Source: a virus | Length of the DNA stretch: 64,000 nucleotides | IMG/VR virus record: IMGVR_UViG_3300043313_001352 | Location: 50,035-114,034 of that record | Direction: 5' to 3' (one strand) | Part shown: in pieces, positions 38,301 to 48,776 of the stretch | Numbering within the stretch: the first letter of the stretch is position 1 | How the letters are laid out: each line of letters begins with the position of its first letter | Made by a program: the position numbers and the translations under genes | Notes under the pieces: generated by a model | Told to the model about the DNA's origin: nothing | The model's database searches: none | The model's input: only the letters and a program-made list of their open reading frames with translations

Positions 38301-41300
38301 CGAGAGCACCTTCGGTTGCATCCCACGCGACCGTGTGAGCAGCGTTGTACCACTGCATCCCGTTAACGCTGCGCTGCCAGTCAGCGGGCAGCGTCGGGTC
38401 AACCGTGTCCAGCTTGGCGAAGTCACCGTTACGGATGATGTCGTTGCCGTACTTGATCCAGGTGTAGGTGGGCTGTCCGTTAGGACCAATGGGACCTTGC
38501 ACGCCCTGGTTTCCCTGGGGACCTTGGATCAGTGACCAGTCATAGTCGGTGTAGATGGACGACTCAGTGGCAGAGGACTTGTTGTAGGCCAAGCCCATGT
38601 AGATCTTGCCTGCAGGTAGGTCACTCATCCCCGTCGAAGGCGTGTCCGCGTACTTCAGCCACGTGTAGGTGGGCAGACCGTTCGCGCCGGTCGGACCTTG
38701 GATCCCTTGAGACCCGGTGGCACCGGTGAAGGCCAGCGACCAAGAGAAGATCTGGTTGAAGGTCAGCCCGCCTACGGTCACCGGGATGGTAAAGGTCCCC
38801 GTGGCCGTGCTCAGTGCTGTCGTCACGGTGAAGGTGATCAGTGGCGCGGTGGTGCCGTTGTTGGTCACCGCTGCGGTGATGCCGGTAGCGCCACCGGTGA
38901 TCGTCCCGACCGTAGCGGTTTGTGCCACCGTGCCCTTGTAGGCGATGACGGTGGAAGTGGCAGACCCCGCTAGAGCGTTGGTGAGCCCAGCAGCAAAGCC
39001 CTGAGACTCGTTGCTGAGGAGGACCGTGTAGGCGTCAGCACCTGCAGGTCCAGTGCTGCCAGTAGAGCCGGTAGCACCGTCGGAGACCTTCGCTACGGTC
39101 AGCGTGTCACTGTTGCCGGAAGCCCCGATCGCCTTCACCGCGATGGTCTTGGCCGTCATGGTCGAGCCAGTGATCGTGACCACGTTCGATGCAGCGGGCC
39201 TGGAGACACCAGGTGGAACGGTCCCGGAGAAGGCAGCTCCGTCCACGCTGTACTGCCAGCCTGCCGTGGAGTCCGGGATCGTGGTGTTCGTCGCTACAGC
39301 CGTCACTGTCGCAGTCGCGGGTGTGATCGTTCCGCCTACACCAACTGCCAGCACCTGCGTGCTCGCTGTCAGGTCGACAGTCGAGGCAGGAGCACCAGCC
39401 ACACCCTGGGAGCCTTGTGGACCCTGAGGGCCTTGGATGAGCGACCACTCATAGTCGGTAGGAACGGTCGTCTCGGTAGCAGTGGTCTTGTTGTAGGCAA
39501 TACCGATGTAGGTCTTGCCTGCGGGCAGGTCGGAGATGTCAGCGACGATCGGGGTAGCGCTGGTGGCGTACTTGATCCAGGTGTAGGTGGGCTGTCCGTT
39601 CGGACCAGTCGGACCTTGCAGACCGGTGTTGCCCTGTGGGCCAGTAGTCAGGTTCCACTCATAGTCGGTGTAGATGCTGGACTCGGTAGCAGTGGTCTTG
39701 TTGTAGGCGATACCCAGGTACGGCTTGCCAGCAGGCAGGTCGCTCATCCCGGTGGTAGGCGTGTCGGCGTACTTGACCCAGGTGTAGAGCTGCTGCCCGT
39801 TCGGCCCGATCGGACCTTGCACACCTTGAGACCCGGTCAGACCCAGCGACCAGGAGAAGGTCTTGGTGAAGGTGATCCCACCGACGGTGATCGGCACCGT
39901 CAACGAACCTGAGGTGGTCACCAGCGCGGTGGTCACCGTGACGGTGAAGCCAGCCGCCGTCGTGCCGTTGTTGGTCAGTGCCGTAGTCAGACCAGTGACC
40001 TGCCCGGTGATCGTGCCGATCGTGGCCGTCTGCTGAACAGTCCCCTTGTACGCCAGCACCTGGCTGGTGGTTGATCCAGCGACAGCTGCGGTGGTGGAGC
40101 CAGGGAACACCTGGGCTTCGTTGGTCAGCTGCACGGTGTAGGCATCAGCGCCCGCACTGCCGTCCATGGACTTGGCCACGGTCAAGGTGTCAGCGACCCC
40201 GTTGGCGTCGGACATGCGCACCGCGATCGTGCGCGCGGTCACGGTGCCGCCGGTGACGGTGACCACGTTGCCGCTGCGCGAGACGCCCGTGGGGACCGAG
40301 GTCGAGAACACCCCACCGTCGACGCTGTAGTCCCACACCGTGATCGTGGTGTTGATCGGGGTGCCGGTCACCACGGCCGTCGTGGGCGTGGTGGCCCCTC
40401 CGGTCGCCGGGGAGGTCAGAACCTGGCTGGTCGAGGTCAGGCTGATGGTCGCAGCGGGAGTGCCAGGCACGCCGTTGGCACCGATCGGCCCGGCGAACGA
40501 CAACGACCAGCTGAACACCTGGTTGAACGTGATGCCGCCTACCGTGACCGGGACGGTGAAGGTCCCGTTGGCAGTGACCAGCGCGGTAGTGACCGTGAAC
40601 GTGATCAGGGGTGCCACAGTGCCGTTGCTGGTCACCGCGGCGGTGATGCCCGTGGCTCCGCCGGTGATCGTCCCGACGGTCGCGGTCTGCTGCACCGTCC
40701 CCTTGTAGGCGATCACCGTCGTCGTCGCCGTTGCGGCCTGAGCGTTCGTGGTACCAGCGGTGAAGGTCTGCGACTCGTTCGAGAGCACGACGGTGTACGC
40801 GTCGGCTCCTGCCGCACCGGTCGCACCGGTCGAGCCGTGCGCGGAGACCGAGTAGGCAGTCGACGTCGTGGTGTCGGAGTAGGTGGTGATCGTGCGCGTC
40901 CACAGGAACTGTCCAGGGATGGTCGCCTGCGGCGTCGATTGCCACGTCCCGACTGGTGCCGTCGTGCCGGTCGAGCCGACCTGGTAGGTGACCGCAGTGC
41001 CGGTGACACCGACACCTGGTGCCCCGGTGGAGCCCGAGGTGCCGTGTGCGGAGACTGAGTACGCCGTCGAGCTGGTGGTGTCGGAGAAGGTCGTGACCGT
41101 CCTGGTCCACAGGAACTGCCCAGGGGAGGTGGCCTGCGGACTGGACACCCAGGTGCCTGTCGGCGCAGTGGTGCCGGTTGAACCCACCTGGTAGGTGACG
41201 GTGGTGCCGGTGACGCCAACGCCCGGCGCTCCGGTACCGCCAGTGCTGCCGGTGGCGCCGTCGGAGACCTTGACCACGGTGAACGTGTCGGCCAGCCCAG

Positions 41301-44300
41301 CAGCATCGGCCATCTTGATCGTGATGGCCCTCGCCGTCATGGTCGTGCCGGTGATCGTCACGACGTTGCCGGTGCGACTCACACCCGCAGGAAGCGCGGG
41401 CAAGAAAGTGGCGCTACCGTCCACGCTGTAGGTCCAGGCCGTGATGGTGGTGTTCGTGGCGACACCTGTCACGGTGGTCGTTGCGGGAGTGGTGGCTCCC
41501 CCGGCTGCAGGGACCGCCAACACCTGCGAGGTAGCAGTCAGCGAGATGGTCGGAGCAGCGGCACCAGGCACACCCTGGGAGCCTTGTGGACCTTGCGGTC
41601 CTTGGATCAGCGACCAGGTGTAGTCGGTAGGAACCGTGGTCTCCACGGCAGTGGTCTTGTTGAACGCGAACCCGATGTAGGGCTTGCCTGCCGGGGTATC
41701 GACCAGCCCGCCGCCATTGATGTCATCGGCGTACTTCACCCAGGTATAGGTGGGCTGACCGTTAGCCCCAGCAGGCCCCTGGATGCCCATGTTCCCCTGA
41801 GGCCCCTGGATCAGGCTCCAGTCATAGTCCGTGTAGATGCTGGACTCGGTAGAGCTGGTCTTGTTGTATGCCACACCCATGTAGGTCTTACCGGCAGGCA
41901 GATCGCTCATCCCAGTAGTCGGCGTATCGGCGTACTTCAACCACGTGTAGAGGCTTGCTCCGTTAGCACCAGTCGGACCCTGGATGCCTTGTGATCCTGT
42001 TGGACCTGGTGGTCCTTGGATGAGCGACCACTCATAGTCCGTGGTGATCGTGCTCTCTGCAGCCGTGGTCTTGTTGTACGCGATGCCCATGTAGGTCATG
42101 CCGACCGGAGAGTCACTGATCTGTGGAGTGGTGGGCGCTCCGTTGGGCGCGTACTTGATCCAGGTGTAGGTCGGTTGCCCGTTGGGACCGATCGGCCCCT
42201 GGATCCCCGTGTTCCCCTGGGGTCCCTGAATCAACGACCATTCGTAGACGTTGTAGTTGACGCTGTCCTCGGTCTGGGTCGTCTTGTTGTAGGCGATGCC
42301 CATGTACTTCTTGCCCGTGGGGTCATCGTTCATCCCCGTGGTGGGGGTGTCCGCGTACTTGATCCAGGTGTAGGTCGGCAAGCCATTCGCACCGACAGGC
42401 CCCTGGATGCCCTGTGAACCCTGAGGGCCTTGCGGACCCTGGATGAGTGACCACTGGTAGTCGGTGGGGATCGTCGTCTCGGTGGGCGTGGTCTTGTTGA
42501 ACGCGAGACCGATGTAGGTCATCCCAGCCGGTACATCCACGATCTGGCCAGCGGTGGGGTTGCCGTTCGGTGCGTACTTGACCCACGTGTACGTGGTGAC
42601 ACCATCAGCCCCAGGAGTACCTGGGATGCCCTGGTTTCCTTGTGGACCCTGGATCAAGCTCCAGGTGTAGTCGGTGTACACCGTGGTCTCAATCGCTGAG
42701 GTCTGCCCAACCGCGATCCCCATCCAGGTCTTGCCCGTAGGAGAGTCAGACATGTCAGCAGGGATCGGAGTAGCGCTGGATGCGTACTTCAACCAGGTGT
42801 AGTAGGTGATCCCCGGAGAGCCTTGGATGCCCTGAGAGCCAGCGGGTCCTGGTGGGCCTTGGATCAAGGCCCACTCATAGTCGGTCGTGACCGTGGACTC
42901 TGTGGCCGTCGTCTTGTTGTACGCGATGCCGATGTAGCTCATCCCGACCGGCGAGTCGCTGATCTGGCCGGTGGTGGGTGCTCCGTTGGGCGCGTACTTG
43001 ATCCAGGTGTAGGTCGGTTGCCCGTTGGGGCCAGTGGGTCCTTGCACACCGGTGTTGCCCTGGGGGCCTTGAATCAACGACCAGCCATAGTCGGTGTAGA
43101 TGCTGGACTCGGTGGAGCTGGTCTTGTTGTACGCCAGACCCATGTAGGTCTTCCCGGCTGGGAGATCGCTCATCCCAGTCGTCGGTGTGTCGGCGTACTT
43201 CAGCCAGGTGTACATCGGCTGGCCGTTGGGACCGGTCGGTCCTTGGATTCCTTGTGACCCGACCGCGCCAGCGAGGCTCAGCGACCAGGCGAACGCCTTG
43301 GTGAACGACTTGCCGTCTGCCGTGATAGGCACCGTCAAGGTGCCGTTGACGGCCGTCAGCGCCGACGTGACATCAATCGTGAAGCCCGCCGTGGTGGTGC
43401 CGTTGTTGGTCAACGCGGTGGAGATACCTGCCACCTGGCCGGTGATCGCACCGATCGTGGCCGGGATCTGGGTGACGCCCTTGTAGGCGATCACCTGGCT
43501 GGTGGCGCTCGCGCTCACCGCAGCTGTGGCCGTTCCCGCGAAGCTCTGCGCCTCGTTGGTGAGCAGGATCGTGTACGCATCGGCGCCAGCCGGTCCGGTG
43601 CCACCTGCTGCGCCGTCGGAGATCTTCGCGATGGTCATGGTGTCTGCGTTGCCAGCAGCGTCAGCTGCCTTCACCGAGATCGTCTTGGCCGTCATCGTGG
43701 CACCAGTGATGGTCACGCTGTTGCCGGTGCGGCTCACTCCGGCAGGGACCGTTCCGGAGTAGGTGGCTCCGTCCACCCCGTAGGTCCAGTTGATGATCGT
43801 GGTGTTGATCGCTGCCCCGGTCACCGTGGTCGTGGCTGGGGTCGTCGTACTACCGCTCGCAGGCACGGCCAGCACCTGCGAAGTAGCCGTCAAGGTGATG
43901 ATGGCTGCGTCGGATCCAGGTGGGCCTTGGAACAAGCTCCACTCATAGTCGGTGGCGACGGCGCTCTCGACGTCGGTGCTCTTGTTGTAGGCGATACCGA
44001 TGTAGGTCTTGCCTGTCGGGGAGTCGCTCAGCCCAGCTCCGGTGGCGCTGTCGCCGTACTTGATCCAGGTGTAGGTGGGCTGACCGTCGGGACCCGCCGG
44101 GCCGGGTATGCCGGGCTCGCCGGGCTCTCCGGGCGTACCGGCGGGACCAGGCGTGCCACGGATCGGACCGATGTTCGACCACCCGGTGCCGGTCCACTTC
44201 ACACCATCGCCGACCGCAGCAGCGGTGCCGTCCATGGCCGGAGGGACCCAGCCAGGCACCGGCGTACCGACGATCCAGATCTGGCCCGGTAGGGGAGCGG

Positions 44301-44700
44301 TGGGTGCCGTCTGGGGTGTGGTGCCGATGATGCTGACGCTGGCGCCGCTGTTGCCCGTCAGACCGGACGGACCAACCGGTCCCGTGGGTCCGGTGGCTCC
44401 GCGCGGCCCGGTCGCACCGATCTGGCCTTGCGCACCCTGGGATCCTGTCGGCCCCAGCGGACCAGGGACGCCGACCGGGCCAGTCGGTCCGGTCGGACCC
44501 AGAGCACCCGGTGTGCCGACCGGCCCGGTAGGGCCAGGAACACCCTGTGGCCCCTCGGTGCCGGGGATGACCAGGTCGATCTCATTGGGATCGCTGGAGA
44601 CCAGGTTGACGCTGACCCGCGGCTCTCCGGAGATGATGTCCAGCTCGATCTCCCCCAGGACGCTGGACAGCGTCACATTGTCCGTATTGTCAACGGTCAT
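32350..44700 (-). CDS. giant modular tail fibre, 4116 aa
   Basis: ATG 44700 overlaps the upstream stop. Residues 1-50 are an attachment segment and 50-120 collagen-like (GPTGPVG). Thirteen copies of a roughly 60-residue module (YTW-I/L/V-KYA ... [12 protein letters not shown]) linked by collagen-like [10 protein letters not shown] follow, interspersed with about six Ig-like units ([12 protein letters not shown] ... [10 protein letters not shown]) and several [10 protein letters not shown] domains. Near residues 2090-2245 a sugar-binding-like domain is inserted in module 13; near 2540-2715 a LamG-like domain is inserted in the last Ig unit. Residues about 2920-3270 are beta/FN3-like, and about 3320-4116 a unique head ending in the shared tip. 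The YTW module is best known from tail-tip proteins of Firmicutes phages. Likely the main host-range fibre. Confidence 0.92.
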   Translation of the reverse strand: MTVDNTDNVTLSSVLGEIELDIISGEPRVSVNLVSSDPNEIDLVIPGTEGPQGVPGPTGPVGTPGALGPTGPTGPVGVPGPLGPTGSQGAQGQIGATGPRGATGPTGPVGPSGLTGNSGASVSIIGTTPQTAPTAPLPGQIWIVGTPVPGWVPPAMDGTAAAVGDGVKWTGTGWSNIGPIRGTPGPAGTPGEPGEPGIPGPAGPDGQPTYTWIKYGDSATGAGLSDSPTGKTYIGIAYNKSTDVESAVATDYEWSLFQGPPGSDAAIITLTATSQVLAVPASGSTTTPATTTVTGAAINTTIINWTYGVDGATYSGTVPAGVSRTGNSVTITGATMTAKTISVKAADAAGNADTMTIAKISDGAAGGTGPAGADAYTILLTNEAQSFAGTATAAVSASATSQVIAYKGVTQIPATIGAITGQVAGISTALTNNGTTTAGFTIDVTSALTAVNGTLTVPITADGKSFTKAFAWSLSLAGAVGSQGIQGPTGPNGQPMYTWLKYADTPTTGMSDLPAGKTYMGLAYNKTSSTESSIYTDYGWSLIQGPQGNTGVQGPTGPNGQPTYTWIKYAPNGAPTTGQISDSPVGMSYIGIAYNKTTATESTVTTDYEWALIQGPPGPAGSQGIQGSPGITYYTWLKYASSATPIPADMSDSPTGKTWMGIAVGQTSAIETTVYTDYTWSLIQGPQGNQGIPGTPGADGVTTYTWVKYAPNGNPTAGQIVDVPAGMTYIGLAFNKTTPTETTIPTDYQWSLIQGPQGPQGSQGIQGPVGANGLPTYTWIKYADTPTTGMNDDPTGKKYMGIAYNKTTQTEDSVNYNVYEWSLIQGPQGNTGIQGPIGPNGQPTYTWIKYAPNGAPTTPQISDSPVGMTYMGIAYNKTTAAESTITTDYEWSLIQGPPGPTGSQGIQGPTGANGASLYTWLKYADTPTTGMSDLPAGKTYMGVAYNKTSSTESSIYTDYDWSLIQGPQGNMGIQGPAGANGQPTYTWVKYADDINGGGLVDTPAGKPYIGFAFNKTTAVETTVPTDYTWSLIQGPQGPQGSQGVPGAAAPTISLTATSQVLAVPAAGGATTPATTTVTGVATNTTITAWTYSVDGSATFLPALPAGVSRTGNVVTITGTTMTARAITIKMADAAGLADTFTVVKVSDGATGSTGGTGAPGVGVTGTTVTYQVGSTGTTAPTGTWVSSPQATSPGQFLWTRTVTTFSDTTSSTAYSVSAHGTSGSTGAPGVGVTGTAVTYQVGSTGTTAPVGTWQSTPQATIPGQFLWTRTITTYSDTTTSTAYSVSAHGSTGATGAAGADAYTVVLSNESQTFTAGTTNAQAATATTTVIAYKGTVQQTATVGTITGGATGITAAVTSNGTVAPLITFTVTTALVTANGTFTVPVTVGGITFNQVFSWSLSFAGPIGANGVPGTPAATISLTSTSQVLTSPATGGATTPTTAVVTGTPINTTITVWDYSVDGGVFSTSVPTGVSRSGNVVTVTGGTVTARTIAVRMSDANGVADTLTVAKSMDGSAGADAYTVQLTNEAQVFPGSTTAAVAGSTTSQVLAYKGTVQQTATIGTITGQVTGLTTALTNNGTTAAGFTVTVTTALVTTSGSLTVPITVGGITFTKTFSWSLGLTGSQGVQGPIGPNGQQLYTWVKYADTPTTGMSDLPAGKPYLGIAYNKTTATESSIYTDYEWNLTTGPQGNTGLQGPTGPNGQPTYTWIKYATSATPIVADISDLPAGKTYIGIAYNKTTATETTVPTDYEWSLIQGPQGPQGSQGVAGAPASTVDLTASTQVLAVGVGGTITPATATVTAVATNTTIPDSTAGWQYSVDGAAFSGTVPPGVSRPAASNVVTITGSTMTAKTIAVKAIGASGNSDTLTVAKVSDGATGSTGSTGPAGADAYTVLLSNESQGFAAGLTNALAGSATSTVIAYKGTVAQTATVGTITGGATGITAAVTNNGTTAPLITFTVTTALSTATGTFTIPVTVGGLTFNQIFSWSLAFTGATGSQGIQGPTGANGLPTYTWLKYADTPSTGMSDLPAGKIYMGLAYNKSSATESSIYTDYDWSLIQGPQGNQGVQGPIGPNGQPTYTWIKYGNDIIRNGDFAKLDTVDPTLPADWQRSVNGMQWYNAAHTVAWDATEGALALTSGLLATNGATAMQTLDVVPGDVIYLRIRMRSTVIGDGSGIYAILLNAAGTTEVVRFTSLQPSGITTSYADYSGVATVPAGAPTAVRLALLSYNKAVGIKVFIKEVYHAVKNVTDSAVGTHMGLAYNQTTAVESTDANLYEWTQTQGPQGLPGSNAATITLTSTAQVLVSPASGTGATAPATATITGTPVNTTITVWDYSVNSGAWSGTAPPGVSIAGNVVTITGATMTASTIAVRAGNNAGVADSLTVAKVLTGATGATGGTGPSGPAGADAYTVLLSNESQSFPAGLTNALATTATTTVIAYKGTVAQVATVGTITGGATGITAAVTNNGTTAPLITFTVTTALATATGTFTIPVTVGGMTFNQVFTWALSFTGAGGATGAAATIVDLTATTQALSAPAPTILDSFNRGDSTTSLGTTETGQAWRNDNSSVWGVSGGKAYIATAGATGGQSYADVECGTADVTVSFVITGLLSGGIAFRHNLTNLNGYVLVINNNGSLQIYRSAGAYGAETYTTIGQSTALAVLGDKVSITASGSTLQGKINDVTVVTATDATYTGTRHGLYNFGVNAGRLDNFTVAPATTTPATAVITGTPTGTTISTWTFSADGGTFGAAPIYASVAGNVVTVTGAIMTAKTLAIKATGASGVTDTMTISKISDGSSGFVGADAVTVVLTNEAQVFPGTVSAAVAGFTTSQVLAYKGAVQQSATIGTITGAPTGMTITYQNNPGLTAQFTATVTTALVTQSGTLTVPITVGGVSFTKTFAWSVSYTGAQGSTGGAGAQGVSITAVTPYYATVTPVGAAAPAVPVVATPVAPWVPTEPGYLTNTELYTTNKITYSNLTFTYTGVSKSSSYTAASQALPKISLIGANGKLFRDVTSYANAAGNLTGNIVIDTPITFTNRMYKIKLSGFNYASTQGTFNLETSGYSYAGPPPSVANATGVNTGNLPIGVRVARRISTGTLVIILTSQAASNYWQYPKITAVDAEISHTLPPDTWQTGWNTTLVPETDIPAASGIFDLLLTVASSNVPATADSAYNAATPDALAPASSPAATVTGSVSSLGIKWPAILNHDTVTYEVHCATTGATFTPSAATLQIETTATSYTIREQLADGTFLVKDGSVTYYVRIVAKDAKIGGGFNSAAPGTAGSATLRQITEADISDGYIYTNLVDAIQIKGAKLDADLAIIGKIKTAESGQRMELSSEGLRQYGSDGVSIRVDLPNDPQKPSVIDAQIMARGLTVGQGMDVRGQSTFAMGSKTILQTQTVGATSGPSLGTDYPQSAFARGQWCDPFWGFHLDSAESTGSFRCANTFFDDATMKKGTTWWQVPRVANSNGETAAYYTFHGNSVIAVGGLERQVTNGFFRTAGYVGARDEKYMITSWDDSAMNTSGTLAPIKKAERQDGTFSWFWQWRLGRCFSATGATRAHMVAQAKRNMFAPWPGGTIELATLAFTDTTITPSATKTINSSFFAQDEDLCGVTYGSSQRMGFETTDRDIWVIHGTVNNYVFTDAASPARLVDLEFPAVPATRSVSACGDVLTGAFTRFTAAPATDGPQFYNYTGITWAATDPSIWWGAFTWYDSQGAIQESNASAYASITMKKRARLTVTVPDLPDPAAGKGTARTVNDVNSFRFYLTRAALNITPIRTDFILQPEQPAFLPSGVGATYSTVSTPNFVGAVGDTDAPPLLTSFIAASPASWESNAPGTGGFPKIKLTGDGVAHFETLDVGGAGATSFTGKAFEQLYYSIRAQSQLSGGGVKVVDINYNISWSARFMPMSIGRSVNLAPSGYFEITMPPVGTVIPNFGGATQKTVTSAGVPMSSWDVLWYEIPFGSAATSLAANFRYTNYLSDFTVPNNWVLVAYFNIDAGRIEWATDESMPADSAQGGGWNSFAYGAGWGAGNIVPAYKIIGEQVYFRGTFSRASGSGTTMATIPLTAGRPVISVNLLARNGTNTVVNCQISSGGGVTIGTVANGDVIYLTTSFLNT

Positions 44701-45083
44701 GGCGCACCCGAGTTCGTGACGTCGATGACGCAGAGCACGTCACCCTTGGCCACGGTGCGGATGTCACCGTTGGGGAACGTCACCTCCAGGTCCCAGATCC
44801 CCTTGAACTCCGAGCCGTCGCCCTGGGCTGGCAGCGTGGCGGTCTCGGTCGGTGACAGGCTGAGAATCACCGCTTCGTTGGGGAAGTCAGGATCAGGGGT
44901 GGTGACGAAGTCAGCCACCGCCACACGGTCGGAGAGCTTGGCGACCTGGGCTTGGAACTCGTACTCGGTCAGCGGCAGTGCGTTGGCGGTGTCCGGGTCG
45001 ACCACTCGGATCCGGATCCGGAAGGTGTCTCCCGCCACGAAGGACAGGTCGACCACATCGGGAAGCTGACTCAGCGAAGCCAT
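44697..45083 (-). CDS. baseplate/fibre attachment protein, 128 aa
   Basis: A single beta-sandwich: [71 protein letters not shown]. This is the conserved Ig-like N-terminal domain of phage baseplate-upper and fibre proteins, here as a separate polypeptide. It immediately precedes the giant fibre and probably joins it to the tail tip. Confidence 0.82.
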   Translation of the reverse strand: MASLSQLPDVVDLSFVAGDTFRIRIRVVDPDTANALPLTEYEFQAQVAKLSDRVAVADFVTTPDPDFPNEAVILSLSPTETATLPAQGDGSEFKGIWDLEVTFPNGDIRTVAKGDVLCVIDVTNSGAP

Positions 45084-45098
45084 CTCGTCACGTCCTTG

Positions 45099-46307
45099 TC
45101 AGTGCCACGTCGGGGGGAGTTCGGGGGAGGTGTACTTCCACTTGACGAGCACCTTCAGCTGCCAGTCCGCGTCGACACTGGTCGTGGGCGCCGACGCCCT
45201 GGCCGAGCGAAAGACGGCGTAGCCGTTGTAGCCCGTGGTCGAGCTGCCCGAGGCGGTGCCGTTGTAGATCAACATGCCGTTGTGCAGCGGAGCTGGCTTG
45301 ATCCACTCGGTGGCCCAGGCAGTCAGCTTGGAGATGGCCGTGTCGAGCCGGGCCTTGTTGACGGCCGGGGAGACGAACGTGGTTCCGTCCGTGGTGCCGC
45401 CGTAACCAGCAGGCCGCGCGGTGACGCTGCGGTTGATCTTGGAGGGGTAGACCTTGATGGTCGGGGTGCCACTACCACCCGGCTTGCGGTAGATCTGAGC
45501 GATCTTGGCGTCGCTCAGCACGACAGTGTTGAGCACGTTGGTGAGTTCGTCCGCGGAGATGCCAGGGTGCTTGCCGACGATCCAGTTGCTCAGCTGAGTG
45601 CGCGCTGTGCTGTACTCAACGGCGCCGCGGGCGTTGCGGGTGGCTGCAGTGCCCGAGATGTACCCCTGTTGGACGTCGTAGCGGGTGCCCCAGTTGTAGC
45701 TGGTCGTCCAGGAACCCGTCCCGGCAGCGTTGATAGTCATCGGGTCAGGCTTGCCCGCCGGGAATCCAGTCGGGTCGGCGCCGTAGCTGGGGTTCTGGAA
45801 CACCCGCGCGTCGTGCCCGGTGAGCAGGACCGGCACCGTGGTGGAGTAGGAACTGGTGGCGTAGGTGCCGTCGGCCATCGTCCGCCTGGCGTGGATCTTG
45901 AACTGGTACTCGTAGTTCTGCTGCAGGACGCTCACCGACATGGAGTTCTGCGGGGTCCACTCGTTCGGGTTGGGGAGGATGGTCTCTTGTGACCACGCAG
46001 CGTTGGCCACTGTGGTCGGTCTGCCCTTGTAGCTCACCTGGTACTCGATCGAGGGAGCAGCGCCGGGCGGCGGCGTCCAGGCCAGCTTGCAGGAGAGGTG
46101 CGTGGCCTCGGTGATCCGCAGGTTGCTCGGCGGTATCTGGTAGCGATCGTGGACGATCTTGAGGCTCACTCCGGCCTGACCGGGGACCTTCACCGCGACT
46201 AGCACCATCAGCACCTCGGGGGGTGCTGCGCTGATCCTGTTCTCCATGGCGCGGTAGATCCGATTGACCAGCTTGGGCTGCCCGCCGCGGATCGCGTAGA
46301 TCGGCAT
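45099..46307 (-). CDS. minor tail protein with FN3 domain, 402 aa
   Basis: Residues about 1-60 form an attachment region. Residues about 58-165 are a fibronectin type III domain (PPSNLRITEATHLSCKLAWTPPP ... YEYQFKIHARR). The C-terminal 230 residues are a jelly-roll like those of phage fibre heads (YDVQQGYISGTAATRNARGAVEY ... NGMLIYNGTASGSSTTGYNGYAVF). Predicted structural, host-contacting protein. Confidence 0.82.
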   Translation of the reverse strand: MPIYAIRGGQPKLVNRIYRAMENRISAAPPEVLMVLVAVKVPGQAGVSLKIVHDRYQIPPSNLRITEATHLSCKLAWTPPPGAAPSIEYQVSYKGRPTTVANAAWSQETILPNPNEWTPQNSMSVSVLQQNYEYQFKIHARRTMADGTYATSSYSTTVPVLLTGHDARVFQNPSYGADPTGFPAGKPDPMTINAAGTGSWTTSYNWGTRYDVQQGYISGTAATRNARGAVEYSTARTQLSNWIVGKHPGISADELTNVLNTVVLSDAKIAQIYRKPGGSGTPTIKVYPSKINRSVTARPAGYGGTTDGTTFVSPAVNKARLDTAISKLTAWATEWIKPAPLHNGMLIYNGTASGSSTTGYNGYAVFRSARASAPTTSVDADWQLKVLVKWKYTSPELPPTWH

Positions 46308-46313
46308 GGCGAC

Positions 46314-46559
46314 CTAGGTGGAGACCACGAAGATGATGTCGCCTTCGACGTAGGTAGCGCCGGACGTCGGGATGACCGTTTCGTACTTGATCTTCTTCTG
46401 GTAGTTGGCCGTGGTGTCGTTGACGACACTGACGTCCTTGTCCAGCTTCTTGTTGAGCGCAGCGTCGATGCTGGCGTTCTGCCTGGTGAAGTCCCCAGGA
46501 ACGTCAGCCAGGTCGTTGGGACCGGGCGCGTACAAGCTGTAGGGGCCTGCTGTGGCCAT
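46314..46559 (-). CDS. small tail-associated protein, 81 aa
   Basis: MATAGPYSLYAPGPNDLADVPGDFTRQNASIDAALNKK is an attachment-like helix, followed by a small beta domain ending in EGDIIFVVST. ATG 46559 has GGAGGTG upstream. It heads the fibre operon that runs from 46559 to 26438. Confidence 0.72.
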   Translation of the reverse strand: MATAGPYSLYAPGPNDLADVPGDFTRQNASIDAALNKKLDKDVSVVNDTTANYQKKIKYETVIPTSGATYVEGDIIFVVST

Positions 46560-46586
46560 GCGGGCACCTCCGTGCGGGTGCAGAGT

Positions 46587-46610
46587 GTGGGTTTACTCAA
46601 ACACAGAGTA
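46587..46610 (-). promoter_or_regulatory. promoter region of the fibre operon
   Basis: On the minus strand TACTCT (46610-46605) is followed by GTGTTTGAGTAAACCCAC (46604-46587), a looser copy of the GTGTTY-n4-AACCT element, then a 27-nt leader with GGAGGTG before ATG 46559. Which of the two is the true -10 is undecided. Confidence 0.45.
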
Positions 46611-46616
46611 GCCGCA

Positions 46617-46850
46617 TTACCGGTCGAGCACGCACTCCAGGACGTCTTGGGTGGAGGTGTTCGAGCAGTCCCCCAGCGCACGGCACAACGCCGTGGTGAG
46701 GGCCGCCAAATCCAGCACGGTCTGGTCGAGTTCTCGCTTCGTTGACGAGCTGAGCATCTTGGTCATCGCGTCGTTGATCAGCGGGTCGTCGACCTCGGTC
46801 ATGCCGGTGAGGATTCCGTAGCCGAGGGGTGTCATTAGAAACAGTGTCAA
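46617..46850 (-). CDS. hypothetical helical protein, 77 aa
   Basis: TTG 46850 overlaps the upstream stop (TTGA); ATG 46835 is the alternative. The helical C-terminal half has three Cys (ALCRALGDCSNTSTQDVLECVLDR). No family recognised. Last gene of the 50976-46617 series. Confidence 0.6.
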   Translation of the reverse strand: MTLFLMTPLGYGILTGMTEVDDPLINDAMTKMLSSSTKRELDQTVLDLAALTTALCRALGDCSNTSTQDVLECVLDR

Positions 46851-47155
46851 GCACCGTTCCTCATCCTGGCAAGCGTGACCTGGAGAACGTCGTCGACTTC
46901 TGTACCAGTCGCGGCGCCGATTCCAGTCGCGTCACAGATCACCACTGTGCGGTCCTCGGTGACCCCAACCCAGCCCCACTTCAGCTCGGCGTCCTCCGCG
47001 GCCCCGAACGCGTCCCGGCTGGTGGAGAACCAGCCGGTCTCTCGGACCGCCAGCGCCAGGGTCTCCCGGTCGTTGGTCCAACCGGGGTGCGCCAGGATCA
47101 GCGCAGTGGGCTCGTCAGCCAGGTCGATCTCGTCCCACTCGCCACGCCGCAGCAT
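46847..47155 (-). CDS. hypothetical protein, 102 aa
   Basis: ATG 47155 (LRRGEWDEID...) with GATGGAG before it; GTG 47182 is possible. Pattern ALILAHPGWTNDRETLALAVRETGWFSTSRDA then TVVICDATGIGAATG suggests a small alpha/beta protein. No recognised motif. Confidence 0.7.
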   Translation of the reverse strand: MLRRGEWDEIDLADEPTALILAHPGWTNDRETLALAVRETGWFSTSRDAFGAAEDAELKWGWVGVTEDRTVVICDATGIGAATGTEVDDVLQVTLARMRNGA

Positions 47156-47162
47156 GGCTCCA

Positions 47163-47369
47163 TCATGGGGCCTCGAACTCACCGGGCCAGCGGGCTACCA
47201 TCCGGACGTCCTCGAAGTCGCGGGTGCTCAGGTGCTGCAGGGTCTCGTGCTGCCAGCGCTTCAGCTGGCAGTGCAGGTCCACGGCCGCCATCGCGCCCAT
47301 CTGCACGGTGCGCCGCGACGCGCACTGCTGGTTGGCCGGATCGTCGGGGTCAGGGGGTCTGGTGCTCAC
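47163..47369 (-). CDS. hypothetical protein, 68 aa
   Basis: GTG 47369 in a GTGA overlap with the upstream stop. PDDPANQQCASRRTVQMGAMAAVDLHCQLKRWQHETLQHL is helical with two Cys. No family recognised. Confidence 0.65.
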   Translation of the reverse strand: MSTRPPDPDDPANQQCASRRTVQMGAMAAVDLHCQLKRWQHETLQHLSTRDFEDVRMVARWPGEFEAP

Positions 47370-47590
47370 GTCTCCACCTTCCGCACGCTGACCTCGACCT
47401 CGAACTGGGCCTCCTCGACGTCGAGGTGCTGGGTGCCCTGGACCTCGATCACCATGATGTGCTCGCCGTGCTCGACCTGGACCAGCCGGTACTGGCGCCC
47501 GTCGCTGACGTTCATGTAGCCCTTGAACCACTCCTCCAGGGTGGCCATCGCGTCGTAGGCGATGTCCTCCTCACTGATCTGGTGGACCAT
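47366..47590 (-). CDS. hypothetical protein, 74 aa
   Basis: ATG 47590 follows GGAGGTCGTCG. HQISEEDIAYDAMATLEEWFKGYM is helical and leads into a beta part (YRLVQVEHGEHIMVIEVQGTQ). It overlaps the preceding gene by 20 nt. Confidence 0.7.
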   Translation of the reverse strand: MVHQISEEDIAYDAMATLEEWFKGYMNVSDGRQYRLVQVEHGEHIMVIEVQGTQHLDVEEAQFEVEVSVRKVET

Positions 47591-47897
47591 CGACGACCTC
47601 CCCCTGGACCGTGTCCGGGCTCTGGGAGTGCGCCAGCCGGGACATGTACTCCCGGACACCGGTCACCTGCTCGATCGGAACCTGCGCGCGCCACTTCACG
47701 GTGACCTCGGGCCGGGTCTTGTGGAAGGAGTAGCGCAGCTCGTCGGTGGTGATCTCGATGCCCATGGTGGCGTTCAGGTCGCTGACGATGTTGGCGATGA
47801 ACTCCTCGGCCTTGACGCGGGCGACCTTGATCGCCTGCTGACCGGAGGCACGGAGCCGGATCTCGATCCGACCTTCGTCCGAGACCTGCCAGATCAT
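47571..47897 (-). CDS. hypothetical protein, 108 aa
   Basis: ATG 47897 in an ATGA overlap. MIWQVSDEGRIEIRLRASGQQ, a helix, and RPEVTVKWRAQVPIEQV give a beta-helix-beta fold. Part of the coupled minus-strand series; not recognised. Confidence 0.7.
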   Translation of the reverse strand: MIWQVSDEGRIEIRLRASGQQAIKVARVKAEEFIANIVSDLNATMGIEITTDELRYSFHKTRPEVTVKWRAQVPIEQVTGVREYMSRLAHSQSPDTVQGEVVDGPPDQ

Positions 47898-48337
47898 GAC
47901 GCCTGCGGTGCCTGGGAAGCCTTCTTGGCGGCGTTCAGCTTGCGGGTGCCCAGCGCCCGGCGCAGCTGCTCGTGGCGCAGGATCTCGCGCGGATGCTCGG
48001 CCAGACCCATCTCGCTCATCAGGTAGCCCTCGGGGTACTTGTACTGCGCGCCGAGCACTTCGAGCCGGTAGACGCTCCATCGGTCCACCCGCATCAGGAA
48101 CCGGTCCCGGCGCTCGGTCTCGCAGTTCTCGCACTCGAAGTGCCGCTCGACCAGGTCTCCGCCTTCGAGCTTCTCGGTGATGTGCAGGTCGATCGTGACC
48201 CGCCATCGGTGCTGGATCCCTCGACACTGCAAATAGGTGTCGGAGTAGCTCTGCAAAGCAGAGACCAGGGAGTGGGCGGGGTCTGCGTTTCTCGTGGCAG
48301 CGGGCATGTATCCGTCGCTTCCGTCATTAGTGGTCAT
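47894..48337 (-). CDS. hypothetical zinc-type protein, 147 aa
   Basis: ATG 48337. CRGIQHRW near residue 38 and CENCETERRDRF near residue 69 suggest a zinc site joining beta strands. The part from YKYPEGYLMSEMGLAEHPREIL is found in other actinophage proteins of unknown role. The C-terminus is basic (ALGTRKLNAAKKAS). Confidence 0.75.
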   Translation of the reverse strand: MTTNDGSDGYMPAATRNADPAHSLVSALQSYSDTYLQCRGIQHRWRVTIDLHITEKLEGGDLVERHFECENCETERRDRFLMRVDRWSVYRLEVLGAQYKYPEGYLMSEMGLAEHPREILRHEQLRRALGTRKLNAAKKASQAPQAS

Positions 48338-48370
48338 TGTGACTTTGCCACCTTACACACCAACCTTGGT

Positions 48371-48523
48371 TTAAGTCCGGTCCTTCAAGGAAAGGATGGC
48401 CCAGGTCACGGCGCTCAGTCCAAAAGCCAGGACCAAAGCCTGCTCGCGCAGCACCGCAGCAGCGATCGACAGGATGGTCAACAGCCCCGCCAGCACCGCA
48501 GCCCAGGACACCCGCTGGATCAC
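48371..48523 (-). CDS. small membrane protein, two helices, 50 aa
   Basis: GTG 48523 to TAA 48371-48373. VSWAAVLAGLLTILSIAAAV and ALVLAFGLSAVTWAILSL are two hydrophobic helices joined by a short charged turn. It starts 10 nt after the upstream stop. Holin-sized, but located away from the lysin. Confidence 0.65.
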   Translation of the reverse strand: MIQRVSWAAVLAGLLTILSIAAAVLREQALVLAFGLSAVTWAILSLKDRT

Positions 48524-48532
48524 CTGCGTGGC

Positions 48533-48772
48533 CTAGGCCGTGCTCGTTGCGCCGGTCAGCTCGTCGGCGAGTTTGCGGTCGAACTCGATCCGCGCGATGC
48601 ACATGGTCTGGGACCCGTCGTCGGCGCGCGGCTCCTCGTAGAACTCGATGTGCGTGGACCACGGCAACGTTGCCTCCGGGTCCTCCACCAGGATCCGCCA
48701 CCGTTCGGTGGCGGTCATGATTGCCTCGTTGATCGTCAGTGCCGAGAACTCCAGCTTCACTCCACCGGTCAT
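48533..48772 (-). CDS. hypothetical protein, 79 aa
   Basis: ATG 48772 starts 4 nt after the upstream stop. VKLEFSALTINEAIMTATERWR ... THIEFYEEPRADDG ... CIARIEFDRKLADELTG gives a beta-alpha-beta-beta pattern of a ferredoxin-like fold. Confidence 0.7.
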   Translation of the reverse strand: MTGGVKLEFSALTINEAIMTATERWRILVEDPEATLPWSTHIEFYEEPRADDGSQTMCIARIEFDRKLADELTGATSTA

Positions 48773-48776
48773 TGCG

